Shown here: positions 24,401 to 38,279 of the stretch, piece by piece | Layout of the letters: each line of letters starts with the position of its first letter | Position numbering within the stretch: the first letter of the stretch is position 1 | DNA from: Edolisoma coerulescens | Lineage: Eukaryota > Chordata > Aves > Passeriformes > Campephagidae | Assembly (NCBI GenBank): GCA_013397115.1 | Contig: VWZW01001654.1 | Span: 124,001 to 188,000 of the forward strand | DNA: 64,000 nucleotides | Reading direction: 5' to 3' | The notes under the pieces: generated by a model | Seen by the model: the letters and a program-made list of their open reading frames with translations, nothing else | What the model was told of the DNA's origin: nothing | Databases searched by the model: none | Translations under genes and position numbers: made by a program

Positions 24401-27400
24401 GCCAGCACTTCTGTCTCAAAACCCTTTTTGATTAATGAGGTTTAACTCAGCTTTTGGGAAAAGAGTTATATTTTATTGTTCTGTGGCAGCCAGTGTGTGG
24501 CAGGCAGGCCTGGTGGGCCCTGCTCTGCAGAAGAGGGTCCTCAGCTGCAGCACTGGCATCAGCAAGTGACTCCAGTTTTCTTCAGAGCAGGCTGTACATG
24601 TTCAGCATTCGGAAGGATTTCTTATGAGAAAAGAAGCCAGCTGGCCTTCAGCTCCCTCTGTGATGGTGGGCTCATCTTAGTGTCACACAAGCACCCTCAC
24701 TTCAAGATATAAACTAGGCTCACTAAATTTTGGAGTCTTAAGCTGAACTTCACAGCCTTCCTTTACATCTTCACCATATCTTGATTCGTACATTTTCTCA
24801 GACAAGACATCTCAAAAGATAAAACAGATCTGGCAGCAAAAGAAAAAAAATAAAAGAACCCCTCTGAAATCATATGCATCTGGAAAAACTTTCTAATCTG
24901 TCTTGACTCATCTGTTGCTTTAGAAGAAAAAAATTCCCTTGCTGCACTGGGGCCCTGCAGGTACATGTGTTGGGGGCCTGGGTGTATAATTTGTGGAGCA
25001 TAATAATTCTATAATTATATTGCTAATTGTGTGCTACCACTTTTTTTTATAATAACAGAGTGAAGTGATTTATAACTTAACAGTTTTACAGGAGCTCAGA
25101 CAGACTGTTAACTGAAAATGAGCTCTTGCACCGTAGCTCCTAATAACTGTTATTGTTAAGGGCATGCTATCAAGCTGCACAAATGCCTGGCTGGAAGGTG
25201 TAGTCCTGCAGAAGTTTTTCAGATTTAAAATCTCAGCCTTTGTGCCTTTGTGGTCTTGCCTGTATGAAAATAATAGGAGAGAGGATGGAAGATCGGTTAA
25301 GAATAAGAAGAAAGTAGTTCTAAGCAATATGCACAAAGAAATTCAGAAGGCTGAAAATGGTAGGAAGAATGGAAGAGCTATTTGTAGTGAAAAGTATAGG
25401 AACTGGATTTTGCAAAGGCTAAAATACTTTTCAGTTCAGTAGGGAAGAAGAATTGGTAGTTTGGGGATTAGACAGGATGTCCTCTCACAATACTTAGAAG
25501 TTCTAGAATTTGCAAACTGGATTGCGGAGACAAGATATTTACCTTATTTTCACTGATGCTTTGGATTTCTGCTTTCTGTGAGCTGAATTTGGCTTTGGGG
25601 GGCCAGAGCTGCTTTCTCTCTCTCTGGATATATTTTTTCTGGGTGCTGCCCAAGCTCCTGTTGTTTCCCAAGGCAGCTTTAGCTTGGTTGGAACAGAAAG
25701 GAGTAGCCATTCTGAATTGTTCCGGCAACACCTTGTATTGGTGGATTTATTCCTCCAAATTATATATGATGGAAATGTGCAGAATTTTCCAGAAATAAAG
25801 GGATAAAAAAAACCCCCACAGAACTTTAATGGTTAGTGACATGGGAATTCTACATGTAAAAAGCAGTCTAAAAACAGAATATTCAAGTATCTGAGCTCAT
25901 GTGTTAAGGGCATAGCAATAACTACCTGTTGGGACTCTTGACTACATGCTGTTTCCTCTGGAATTATTTTAAATTGTTGAAATTGAAGTTACATTATGAA
26001 AAGAACAATTTTTCTTTCATACTTGGGAGTATTAGAAGATGAAACACATCCGATATTCTTCCCTCATTCCTGCAAGTGTCATTTTATGGCAATGGTCCAT
26101 TCAAGATTGCAGCTTTTAGAACAGATGATTTACTACCTTTGGCTTAGGTTTCTTACTGCTTTGCCCATATAATTTCAAATATAACATGGCTTATCATTGC
26201 AGATATAACATGACCTAGGTTATGAAATCATTATGAAAGATTCTTCATTAAGAGTCATACTGGATTCTTAGAATTATTTTATTTCAAAGGATTTTTTTTC
26301 CTCATACATCCCTAGAGAAATTTTCAAGCCAGCTGGTTCTGATATGATACAGACTATATACAATACTCATTTTGTACTCATAGTTGCTTGACATAAAGAT
26401 CAGTAGATTAAAGGACATATGATTTTTTTGGAAAATATTTCAATTTGGAAACCATACTAAAGTGAATCTATCTCAAAAAATTAGCTCACAGTGCATGTGT
26501 GTGTTTACATGTGTAACTTAAGTATTCTGCAAAATATGATACCAGACACATTATCTGACTCAATCTGTATGAGTCATTTTGACATGTTCAGAATTTGCCT
26601 CACAGACTGAAGTCAATAAATAGGAATAACTTGTTCAGCATGTCCAGACAAAAGTTATAGTAATAAAAGAAAGAAGGATTAGAAAAATTAGAACAGTGGA
26701 AATAGTTTAAATAAAGGGATGGGAATTTGGAATACAAGAAGCAAAACAGAGTGTATGAATATGAGGGATAGTTTGGTATTAATTCTTTTCAGCTTTTTAG
26801 TTAACAGTTCAGGTCTGCTCCCGCCTCTCAAAATCTGAGGCAAGGTCTCTGTATTCGTTAGTAGGCTGTGACTGTGCAATCTCTACTATACATGTCCAGC
26901 CTGTGAACAGTTATTTTTTCCCTTTTTCAATGTGACAAAGCTATTGACTTTGGGTTTTTGCTTGTGAGAATTGCACAGTCTCTGATGAACTCGTGCCATT
27001 GCTATTCCTAGAGAAGAATGTAAAGTTCTGTTGTTAGGAAGGTAGGAATTTATTTTCTGCTAAGCATGATTTTGATTTTTTTGACTTCACTTACTGATAA
27101 AAATATTAAGGTAGGCACAACCTTTTAGAGCTCTAGTTAAATGCACTGCATGAAATCCCAGCATTTGTCTTAGATTCTTGTAATGTTATCCTGCTAACAA
27201 TAATTTCCTTTAAAGCTTGTCATCCACAGTGTTCCCTTGCACACTTTAATGTAGAGTTTCCATTCATAATCTTCACTGTTTCACGGTACTTAATCTGCTT
27301 TAATATTTGATTTTCCTGTATGCTGTTCTATAGACCCTACAGCTGCATGTTGGAGTACATATCCAAGCAGAAATCCAGTGGAAAGGAAATAAAAAAACCT

Positions 27401-28774
27401 AAGCAAATAGGCTAATGTTCCTTTTTCTTGCTTACACATTTCTCCATCAGTAAAATGTATATACTACTACTTGCTTTGGATCTCTGGGTGAATTTTTTTA
27501 TGTGAAACATTACCAGTATTTCCTTTTGCTCCGTATCTTTTGTCACAGTTCTGATTTCTACTTCAAAGTAACATGAGATGTCTCTGGAGGTAATTTTTGG
27601 TAGATGTCTTTTCAAGCAACTTAAGAAATTACTAGAAATTTGTCTGCACTAAATATGTATGGAAAATTGATCAACTTTTTTTCTGGGTGACATATATAAT
27701 ATGTTACAGGGTATATTTCTGTAAAATCTGCACATCTCACACTATTAGAACTATTCCTTTCTGTTACCTGTTTTTGTTCAGTAAATGCATTTAGGCTTCT
27801 TCATGCCAGTAAGTGTTCAGTAAAGACAGGCATACAAAATTTTAAATATTCTCAGTCTGTTAATGTATTCCAGTCTTAGAGTACATCAATTTGATATGAA
27901 CATTCAAAGAGATTTGGTGGAGAAAAATAATTCCAAGAGATTATAAAAGCATTGATGGAATAAAATTCCATTTCTTTCTTGAGGTGAATTCCACAAAAAG
28001 GCAAAAATACATTTATCAGTATTCAATAGCCACAGCAAAACCCCCTGCAACACTACTATTCATTTACCCTTCTCAGAGATTCACACACAACCTGGGTGTG
28101 TATGGTCATGCAGAAACCCCTTCTTAAATGCAGCAAGACAGAGGGATCTCTTGCAAAGGTTTAAGCCTCCCTTAGTCTAATCAATAGGCTGAGCTTCTGT
28201 AGCCCAGGAAGGCTTGTGGCAGCAAGCACAGTGTGTTTCAGGGTGTGAAGTCAAGTCCCTGTTGGGAACAAGTGGCACTCTTCTGTATTTGCACTTATAG
28301 TCAGCAAAGGGATGCAGGACATGAAGTTAGCTCAGAGGAGTTCCTGTAATTTGGGCAGGAACACCTTTCATCCACAATCTTCAACTCAGGCAGTTTGTGT
28401 GAAGGTCAACTCATTTCACACCAGTCACTAACCTTGCCCAGTCACAGAGCCTTTTACATATATGTAAGGTATCTTCCAGATCACAGCTCAGCTGAGCAGC
28501 ACTGTGCATAGTCGTGGTGTATGGGCCTGGCTTTTTATGTGCACTGTTTAGAATTTGATGAATCCACACTTTTGTGACAACTCAAACATCCTTTAGGAAA
28601 AAAAGATATGAAAAGTTCTTTTGCATCAGTCTACTGAGTATAAAATATCTGCAGCTTTTAAATATACTTTATGCAGGTATCAACCTAGATAATGTGTCAG
28701 AGCAGAGAGCTGGAATTTCTGAAATTATTGTTAGAGATGTTTTCAAAGTGGAACTTTTCTGCAGTGCACAGACC
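21401..28774. other. Non-coding, no gene recognised
   Basis: About 7.4 kb of unique sequence. The longest frame of the window's first half, 149 codons on - at 22882-23331, is overlapped by a 94-codon + frame (23012-23296) and a second - frame, has no domain and is rejected. The stretch 24480-24690 is locally more GC-rich without CpG clustering. I see no repeat family. Confidence 0.65.
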
Positions 28775-28806
28775 CTTTAAAATCCTCTTTAAATCCCCTT
28801 TAAAAG
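28775..28806 (+). repeat. Minisatellite-like CTTTAAA triplication
   Basis: Three imperfect units beginning CTTTAAA (28775, 28787, 28798) repeat with a period of 11-12 bases. Very short array, probably replication slippage. Confidence 0.8.
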
Positions 28807-30067
28807 CTGAACTGTAGTTGTCTGTCAGACATCGGGGATATGGGGCTGTTACAGCTAGGATTATCTCCTGTCTTTCTCATTAGTGAAACTTCTAATGCTG
28901 GTTTTAAAGCCCATTTTTACAACATAATAATTTTTAACTGGAAAACATGGCCACAAAACTGACACTGAATATATTTATTCCTTTGGATACACTCTCTGCA
29001 CCTTAAGAAAATACATCACAGTGAGTTAATAATTACTTTTTTTACACTGTGTTATTTTATGGAAAGTATCTCTCACCAGCAGGAAAGTACAAGGGCTTCT
29101 AGGAATCACTAGGGTATAACAAAAGTTGCCAAAAATGTAAACCAATACAGATTTTCTTATGAACCATGAAAATATTGTGTTTAAATTAAAACCCTAACCT
29201 TTAGCCTTCGTATGAGAACAGCAAAAAAATACGGACAGGAATTTTTAAAAAAAAGTGCATATATAGACATCTGAGGTCTTAGGTCCTATTTATTTAATAG
29301 AAAAAATGGCCTGAGACCTTAGAAAATACCAGCCAACTAAACTAACATCAGAAGATCAATGAATGATCTGTGAGTAAGTGGAAAATTTCTAGTCTGATTA
29401 AATCTGCAAAAAGAATCGGAACAGTGGGGTCCCCCCTTTTTGCTTCTCAAGTGCTTTAGTGTGCATTTAATTGCAGCAAGATACCTTTTTGCCTCCATAA
29501 TGGCATTTTTTCCCTGAGATTTTTCCATTCTGCTCAAACTTCCATCACTTACTAAGTCCACAGACTTCAGCCTGCATGCCAGCAATACTCCAATAAAAGA
29601 AGTGATCTACCCAACAAGCAGCACCCAGCAACACAATATCAGGACAAAAGAATTATTCCTCCTGAAGAGACAAAATTAGTAAGTTTCCAGGATGCTACTT
29701 GCTAAGGTGTCAGTGTTGAAGTATACCATGAGAGGATTTCAACTTCACAGCTTGAAGATGAACTATGGGGGCATGCAAAGAAGGAAGCCTATGAAGATAT
29801 TTTAAAAAATTAGATTTTTTCCAGTGATTTATTTTCTTGATAAATTCAGTTGTGGATCAATCAATTTATTGAATCTGTATTAATAATTACTCTTTTCAAC
29901 AACATGTGAAACAAAATCAGTTTTCTCATTTTGAAGTTTAACCATAAAAAGAACATAAAAATGAGGATCAGAAATAAAATCCAGAATGCTGTTGAATATC
30001 TTCAAAATGGAATGGTTGCAAAACGTGTTTCCCTTTCAGAACAGACCAAGTTTTTTTCTTTCTGTCA
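28807..30067. other. Non-coding, nothing recognised
   Basis: AT-rich unique sequence. An 82-codon - frame at 29337-29585 has a Lys/Ser-rich, protein-like composition but no recognised family and no convincing splice context. Confidence 0.6.
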
Positions 30068-30083
30068 TTTGTTTGTTTGTTTG
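30068..30083 (+). repeat. (TTTG)4 microsatellite
   Basis: Four perfect TTTG units followed by a T-rich stretch to about 30105. Confidence 0.9.
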
Positions 30084-30347
30084 CTGTTTTCTTTTTTTTC
30101 TTTTGCTAAAGAGAATACAAGGGTTAAATAACCTCAAACAACACAAAAATGAAATGAAAGTTCTGCCTGACCCCAAGCGTTTTTTTATAGCTCTGGTTCA
30201 ATAACCCAAATGAAATATCCCTTGTTAACACAGTTCTAAGTACAAGGTACCTTAACAACAGTTCCCAGGAGATGTTGTAACACCTTTGTCAAATTCATTT
30301 TAATGTCAAAGTAGCTGAGAACATGTTCATTCTCTGAAATAAGAGGT

Positions 30348-30430
30348 ATTTCAACATTTCCATTCTAATTTTGGAAGAAAACAAATGTTGAAATATTAGA
30401 ATTTCCCCCAGGATGAAAATTCTAATATTT
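30348..30430. repeat. Two perfect inverted repeats sharing an arm
   Basis: The first pair is ATTTCAACATTT at 30348-30359 with its exact complement AAATGTTGAAAT at 30383-30394. The second pair is AAATATTAGAATTT at 30391-30404 with its exact complement AAATTCTAATATTT at 30417-30430, around a 12-base loop. The pairs overlap by four bases, so the two hairpins are mutually exclusive at full length. The intervening ATTCTAATTTT (about 30362) resembles the second arm too. The arrangement is reminiscent of a decayed MITE or a cruciform-forming block. No flanking target duplication was found. Confidence 0.75.
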
Positions 30431-33400
30431 TGCTCGGCTCTGGTTTCCAATAACTCTTACACTTTAATTTTGTAATATTTAACTTAATGTTTCCCATGTG
30501 AGTATTATAGCACTAGTGGGTGAAACTTTAGTCACCTCACAGATTAGGCATGCAAAGGAAAACAGTTCATGTATGTAGGGGGACAGATTTCTCCCTTCAC
30601 AAGTACCTTCCTCTTGTTTCCCCTGCTGATGAGATGTCAGTTTATTACAGACTTGATGAATGGAGTTTCCTTTCTCAGGAAACAGTAGTCAGGCCTATGG
30701 AAGCGTTTATGTAACAGCATACATTCCCACCATGGAAATTTCCTTATTATCCCTTCCCTTGGCAGTGTTGGACTGCAGTCAGGGACTGCCTGAAGGGAAA
30801 GAGTGAAATGCTGCTGCTGGGATATTTGTGGGGAACAAAACTTAGCAGTCCTGGTCTTAGGAGTTGTGAAGCCGCGATTGACCCCTGCTTGCACCTCTGT
30901 GGTGCTGAGTGAGAGACCTTCTGTGCCGCTCATCCCTCTGGATCAGGACTGCTGATGCTTTCCATGCCTGGGTCGGGCAACTTCACATGCACGTGCACCA
31001 CACCGGATCTCATCACGTAAAATCTCTTAAGCAGATAAGTTTGCTCCTTCCAGGTCAGGTCCCAAACAGCCCAGGCCTGCCATGACTTTTGATGTTGGGT
31101 GCCTTCAAACCAGCTAACCCAAGTGAATTGCAAGATGACCTAGATCCAGTTCCCATTCCAAGCAGGTGCGAGATAATGTGAGCTTCTCCACAGCATACAC
31201 TTCCCTAGATACCAAAATACTTTAGAGATTAGCTTGATTGAGCTATCTCAGTTTTATAGGTTGGAAAAGTGAGTTATAGCTACCAAATCATTCATTGTGT
31301 TCTGTGGCAGAATTAGTCTTGGAGCCCTGTGACACCAGACTCCTGGTCATACACTCCGTGTTGGGCCACGGTCTTCAGCAGGTGTTTCACAGGGTGTGTT
31401 GGCAGGCCTTGGTCTTAATTCTATTTTCCTTCCTTAAATGCAACACATCAGTGCCTGTCCCAATCCATGCCTTTTCTTCTGATCCATGTGAAGGATGGAA
31501 AGTTGTCCGTCTGTCTGTCTTTCTCCCTGGCAGAGGAATGCCTAGTTATGACTATCTCTGGCAAAATTTGAGTTGTGGCTTAAAGAAGCTCAAATGGAGA
31601 AATGCTCTAACCATGTCTTGCAATGAGGTAGTCACAACTACTGCTGACTTTATTGCAATAATGTAAGTGCTGTTAAGGGGGAAGTCAATGCTCTCGTGCC
31701 CAAAGACATGAGCTCAGTTCTTGCTGGGATTTCAGGCTGTGGTCTTATGTGTGCCTGAGAAAAAGAAAGGTCAACCTCCCACAGCATGTTGGTTTGTAAA
31801 TATTGCTCCTAAGAATCAATTTCTTCCTGCTTCTTTTAGGTCCTAAGTACCTAAATCAACTTTATCAGGTGTATCCCAGGAACCAAAACTACTGATGTAG
31901 TATGGCCTGAAGTGTCCTTGCACAGAAATGGACCTCAGCTTCTACACAAACTGTACTAGGAACATTCTTTACTGGCACTCTTAATGGGGGCTGCTTTATG
32001 AAGGAGTTAGATTCAGTACAACTTAAAGTAGAGAAAATTTTAAAAAAATACAAAAGCTCAAATGTGCAGGCTTTGGTACAGTTATGATTAACTCATTACC
32101 TGGACAAGGCTAGTGAAGGTAGGTGCTGAAGTATGTACAGCAGCTTATACAAACTGATACATTGTGCATGCTAATATTTATTACGTGATAGGATACAATG
32201 ATGGTACTAAAACAAAGAGCTGTAACAGCAAACCTAGAAATACCTTAAAACATTTATTACCAAAATGGAAAATTATGTCATTGCTGGATAAATGTTTCTT
32301 GATTTTTAAATTATTCTTCCAGTGCATTATGCTCCTTGGCAAATGTAGCCAAAGAGACAGATCCAAGAAGTTCAGGTTTCTAATAAAATAATGAGTTTTT
32401 CCACTCTCCCAGCATTCAATTCAGCAAATTTCAGGAAAATGTATTCCTAGGGTGCACATAGCCAGGAAGGACAAAACTGATGTTGCTGGTGAAGCGGAGC
32501 AAAGTGAAGGTTGTTTCATTTACTTCAATGCACACTTCGAAGTATTTCAGGTTTATCTTATCTCAGAACTTTCCATATGTCCTATTAATAGCTCTTCAAT
32601 TCTTGCTGTTTTATTTTTGCTTTCAAAGCTTTTTGTCTGCAAGTTCTCTATTACCTGTGCACAATTCATCATTATCTGTGTTTGGTTTTTAGTACACTTT
32701 ATCACAATTCATCTATCAAATATGATTCTTTAAATAATAAACCATTTCTAAGAAGAATTTAAAGACTTGAAAGTAAGTTTCTGTTTTCTAAAAAACAAAT
32801 GCAGCTGAGTTGACCTCTAATATTAGTCTGTGTGAAAATCAAAGCTTTCCACTTATCGACCATGTTGCTTTTGAAGAAAAAGTAAGGGGAAGCAAAGGAT
32901 CTAAAAAAACCCAAAAATTCATCTTAATGACTTGACATTAGGTAGTTTTATGAGTCCATTTGATAAAATCTGAAACATTTATTTTGGATCAGTTAAGATG
33001 CTAATGTTGCACAAAGCCCTAAAAGAGATTTTTAATTCTTTTTTTTCCCTTCAAGTTTGCTTGTAAAACCCGAGTTCTGCATTTCCCTATCCCATCACAT
33101 GTGACATGTAGCATCACCACAGTTAGATCATGAAGTTGTCAGTAGAAGTCTCTTGAGATTTCTTTTGTGATGTCAAGATGATGGTAGAGGGAATATTTTT
33201 GCAAGTTCAGCTGGCATAGATGAAAGAAATAAAACTTGCTTTAAATGATATTTAATTTGAAAAAATCCACCAATAGCAAAGAATTTCTGGGTTAGTGTCT
33301 CTAGAAACTGACCTATGTCTGCTAGCCCATTATGAAGAACTATTAAATCCCACTAGTGAACATGAGAACGGATGCTGAAACTCCTGAATTGTTGACTTTG

Positions 33401-33694
33401 CTATAGATTTGTTAAAGGCTGTAATGAACCAATTTTTCTGCTGTTTTCTTCTCTGTCAAATAAGAAAGGAAGCTGCATAAATGCAAGCACACATTACATG
33501 TTTCTTAAATGCCAGGCAGTAAATACTCTGTAATTCAAAATTAATATCACTGCTGTGATAACACAGAACAGTGAACTGCACTGAATAAATTATTTGTTCC
33601 TTCCTGAGCCAAGAAGGCCTGGGTAAATATATTATATATGTCTTGTCAAATTTATCTAACTTGTTCTCAGGAATTACAGTGATAGAAATCTCTG
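30431..33694. other. Non-coding, no gene recognised
   Basis: Unique sequence. Adjacent - strand frames at 30930-31133 (67 codons) and 30637-30933 (98 codons) overlap by ATGA and lie in a locally CpG-bearing stretch (30870-31020) that includes the palindrome TGCACGTGCA, an E-box core. A 123-codon + frame lies at 31295-31666. None carries a known domain, so I treat all as chance frames. A short GTCT repeat occurs at 31508-31519. Confidence 0.6.
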
Positions 33695-33815
33695 AATTTC
33701 CTTAGGCAATCTTTCTCAAGTGCTTCACAGGACCTACCATCCAATATGAACCTCATTTGCTTCAGTTTAAAACCATTTACTTCTGGTTCTGTGCATGATG
33801 AACTTGAGAAACAAA
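33695..33815 (-). mobile_element. Diverged CR1 LINE relic (sense on -)
   Basis: On the + strand the antisense CR1 3' region is readable: AGTGCTTCAC, CATCCAATATGAACCTC and TTGCTTCAGTTTAAAACCAT (about 33760-33780), matching the familiar antisense CR1 stretch ending TTCAGTTTAAAACCATTTCC. About 50 bases normally found between the AGTGCTTCAC and CATCCAAT segments appear deleted. Neither end of the element is clear. It is more diverged than the copy at 4949-5473. Confidence 0.65.
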
Positions 33816-36800
33816 TTTTTTTTTTAAAGATTTCATCAGACTTTTACAAAGAAGATACTTATATCTTGTACATTGAGTTGAAATTACAAACCCTGCTTAT
33901 ATCAATTATGGCTGTCAAATATCCACCTGCTTTTTTTTAGTATTTGAGCAAGCTTAGGTAAAATAATCTTTGTTAAACTTTCTATTTTGTTTCTTCTGTA
34001 TGATTTAGTAACACAGGTTTCAGAAGGGGTTTTTTTTCTGATTAAGCTTTGTATTGCTAGAATGCAGATACAGGTTTATGCAAAAAGATTAGTGATCTAT
34101 TTTGCTTGGGAGGTCATGTGTGATAATTGACCAATCCAATAGAAAGGTGTTCATAATCACAGACCAGATTCCAAAATCCGTCTCTTCTTTACACTTGAAT
34201 GCTTCATTTAAGACATTCAGAGTTACACACACTCTGAAATACCTTGGTTTTGAAGGGAGGATTTCTGAAAGGGCCTCACTCCCTGTTGGCATTCAAACTC
34301 AGGAGTTCAATATTGACCCAGTCAATATGAGTGAGCTAAATTGCTTTACAATAATGAGCAGAAAGTCCATCTGTTCCTCCTTTGTCATAGGAATGATCAT
34401 ATTCAGAATGAAAATACTGCTGTAGTAAGAACTGGAATGCTCTTTAAAACTAGCAACTTAAAGGAATAGACATCTCCTTTAAATCCCCGTGCTAAGGATT
34501 GGAACGCATAGTTTTTGTTGTGACACAGTTGTTGATTCCCAGTACATCTCAGCGAAGACTTTCTTTGAATTTTATTGCATGTAGGAGCTAGTTTGTTTGC
34601 AGTTTAGCTCTCGAGGAGGCTCACAGTGGGGGTAAGCAAACAGGGCCGTAGGGATTGACGTAGACAGAGGTCCCTCCAGACGTGCCACTGCTCTTTTCTC
34701 AGAGATAAAACCCAAGAGATTACAGATCAACAATAAACTTCCTTAAGGTGAGGCCGATGGTCTAATGACTCTTTTTACTTTACAAGGCCCAGGGTGTGTT
34801 TGGGAAGGGAAGCTATTAAGACAGATGAGGTTTGGTGATATATTGTATTTGGTGCTCTCATGGGACAAAGGGACCCTTTGATTCCTGCTCACTTCTATCC
34901 CCTCAGTTGCATTGAAGAGGCCATGCTACAAACTCATCAAAGGACCAGATGTACTTAAAACCCTTTCCAAATAATTTTGTTGTTGCTGCTGCTGGATCTT
35001 AAAAGCTGAGTCTATTCTGGGGCCCTCAAGCAGCAGTTTTTCATGGCTGGGAAGGCTCAGGGGAGAGGCATCTGGGTGGCCAGGGGCTCAGTGAGTTGCT
35101 GGGAAAAGGAGTAGGTGGAAGTAAAACCATAGGGCTCTCTAAATGATGTGATTGCCTCAGGAAGTTGTCTACAGAGACGAAGTGGGATGAGGAAATGGTG
35201 ACTGCTGGCTGCCGTGGTGTTCCTGCTGAAGAGCAACTTCTGGAGGAATATCTGTTCACCAAATGCCTCGTGATGCTGGTGCTGCTGCAGGAGGAAGCCC
35301 CAGGGGAGCTGGGCACTGCAGGAGGTGTGGTGACTGGTGCCCATCTTTGGTGGGGTAGCAGGGTCCCCAGGTCCAACCTATGGGACCCTCCTGACTCTGG
35401 CTTCCTTCTCCCCATGGTACAAGTGGAACATTTCTCACAGCCTCTTTCCCAGTTGTGTCAGTGCTGCTGGAAGTACAGGGGTGTAGGCAGGGGTGGTGTG
35501 AGGGGTGGCAAAGGGAAGGAAGGGAACCTTACTGCAGGAGGGAAATGCTTTCTTTGGTGAGACTGGGGAGGAGCAGAGATCGGGAATCAGGATGTCTGGT
35601 CTGTGGGGGGGTCAGTGCAGTCTGGTTAGAGCACAAAGGACTTTCTGGCTCTAAGGGAGGTGAGAGCTGTTCTTGTGCTGGAATAAAGAGGAATGTTTTG
35701 TTGGGTGGTTGGGTTGGCTTTCAGTGGGGAGAGAGGGAGGTCTCTGTTCCCACTATTCACCACTGCTGGTAAACATCCTTTCCCCTACCTGAATACCCAC
35801 TGAGATTGCCCTGGCTCCTATCCCATAAAGCCTTACTGATACTTCCCAAAGCCATTGAGTGATGCAGATGCTTGTGAGGAGTTTCCAGCAGCTCCAGTTC
35901 AGCCATTCATCTGTCTTCCATGTTCATACACATGTAGTTTTGCTGGACAAAACTTTCTCAGGAAAGGAATTTTCTTGCTCCATATGACGTAGGTATGTAT
36001 TTCAGATTCTTCCCCATACTGTGGAACTCCTCTTGGAACAACTTGCTGTGGTCAAACAGGCCTTGGAAGGCACAGCTGGGGAGGCATGGGGCCAGGCTGG
36101 GAGCCTGGAGGTGGGAGTGCTCATTGGGCTACCTGCTGTGAATGGGGTGGAGCAGCCCCTTCCTACCCCTTATGTGATCCCCTTGACTACCTCTCCTAGG
36201 ACAAGTTCTCCCAAACACATCCTACCTAAGGGCTAAGCTCTTCTGAAAGGTGGCAAAACATGCAGCTATCAGTCTTTTGCCCTCTTCAGTGCCTCCACTG
36301 AGTAAAGTGCTGCTGTGATGGGTACAGCCTATTTGTTATTGGTATCTAATTGTTTGGTGCTGCTGTTGTAGAGAGAAGGATATAGAAGGGAAAATGCCTT
36401 TGTATTTTGTTTTGATCCTGTGACCTGTATCTCAACCAGCAGTATACTCTTGCAGCTTTTTTTGTGCCTGAGTGAATTGAGAGTGCTTATTGCTTCAATA
36501 AAATGCACAGGTGATCCCTGGTCTGAGCACTTGAGGCAGGTCTGCTCAGTGTCTGCTGACACAGCAAGGTGCAGCAATGTTTCACTAGCATGAAACACCA
36601 AGGCATGGCCACTACAAACAGCTGTACTAAGAGTTCTCTGAGGTGTATCTAGCAAAGGAACTTTAGTCTGGGAGGGCATGCTAATGCATCCTGTCCAGTC
36701 CAGAACCTGCACAAGTGCATTTGGATAACGCTACATCATGCAGTGAAATTATCCCCATTCTTTCACAAAGAAGAAAGATGATTTGAAGAAAAGAAAAGGT

Positions 36801-38279
36801 TAACAAGTAGCAGAGCAAGTATTGAAGAAAAGTTTGGAGAAGAACAGAGAAATGGAGACATAATAGGTAAGCAAACGAGAGAAAAGTTACAGAAAAGTTA
36901 TGAGAGTATTGGGATCACAGATTAACATAGAGACTGAAACGTGCAAAAGGAGGAAATAGGTGTTCTTTAGATGTCCTGCAGCTTAGACTACATCAGGAGG
37001 AATAGGACTTATTTGTGATTTCTAGGGTACATTACATACTATTGGACATATCCCACATGCATATTGCACAGTATCTTGGGTTACTGGAATGGTGTTTGTA
37101 GACCAACTGTTGATGTCTCCTGGGCTCTCCTTGCCCTGTCAGCCCATATTTGAGGTTACTTCTGCATATGCTGTCCATGAACAGGTGGCAGCCTTCATCC
37201 TTATACTCCACTCATGTGAAAAGCGATTCCCTCCTTGTAATTTTGAATTTATTCACAAAACAGACAAGAAATTAAGAAAGAAACCAGACCAGACTTCTCT
37301 GCAGTTCACAAATCTCTCTTCCAAATGTAACTGAACATGGGGTTTGACTAACACTCTCTTTTTCCGAAGAATTTGTCGCATAGCAAGAAAATTCACAACA
37401 TTTTAATCAGGATTATCACATGACGTCTTGTTAGTTTTCTGGACAAATGCTTTCAACTAGTGCAATATCATTTGGACAGATACTGCCTATAAGAACAAAA
37501 AAAATCCTTACCAGAAGTGATGGCTACCATAAGCACATAGTGTGACTGCCCATCTCTAAGGAAAATTAACAATTGGACCAGATGGCTAAAAGATAAATAA
37601 TAATTCAAGAATGCTGAGAAAGAAATCAAATACATTAATAACCATGCTTGAGTCTTCTCCAAGGGCAAAATGACACACTGTGGATGTGTTTGTCTAATCT
37701 TCTGTAGTAATAATAATTTTCAGTCCGGGCATTCTTTCTACTAACCATATGGTTTATCAGGCTTTTCTTCCCAGCAGCAGGCCCCAGTGGAGAGACTGTG
37801 TTGCAGTTGCAGTACTAATACAAACATCCAAGTCTGAGGAGAATGAGAAAACTGTATTTGAAATAGTTGGAGACAGGTGCTGATAGGCATTGTCAATCAC
37901 GTTCCCATCTTTAGTTCTTTGTATAATGAATATTCTTTCTTTTAAAAATTACTTAATTATTAGGGTTACAAATGTGTTTCCAACTATAGAGAGTTCTGGC
38001 AATTGTTACTTGGGATGAAGGTACAAATAAAGTATATTGAGTTTCTGTGAGCAGAACCATTTGCACCAAAGTATCCTTCATCTTATGGCTCTTCATGTAT
38101 GTAACTGTGAACAGCTAGATAAAGCAGTCCCCTTATTATGAAAGAAGATAGGAACTTTTTTCCCCCCATTGATTGTTAGGAACAGAATTAAGTAATTATT
38201 TTAGTTCAATATTGGATTTTTTTTCCTAAAGTTTTACCCCTTTACCTTGACTAATTATAATTTTCCTCTTATATTAATC
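33816..38279. other. Non-coding, GC-richer centre, no gene recognised
   Basis: Mostly unique DNA. The stretch 34990-36240 is clearly more GC-rich and purine-skewed than its surroundings (GGG/CAG-rich). It carries antiparallel open frames of 131 codons (35165-35560 +) and 124 codons (35041-35415 -), which is what GC-rich non-coding DNA produces. Few CpGs are present, so it is not a CpG island. It could be an unrecognised old repeat. The stretch 36770-36960 is purine-rich with an 11-bp tandem at 36880-36901. Confidence 0.55.
36880..36901 (+). repeat. 11-bp tandem duplication
   Basis: AGAAAAGTTAC followed directly by AGAAAAGTTAT, one mismatch, within a purine-rich stretch. Confidence 0.85.

Noticed and set aside
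35041..35560. Antiparallel 131- and 124-codon open frames
   Set aside because: Mutual shadows in a GC-rich, stop-poor stretch. Neither shows a domain.
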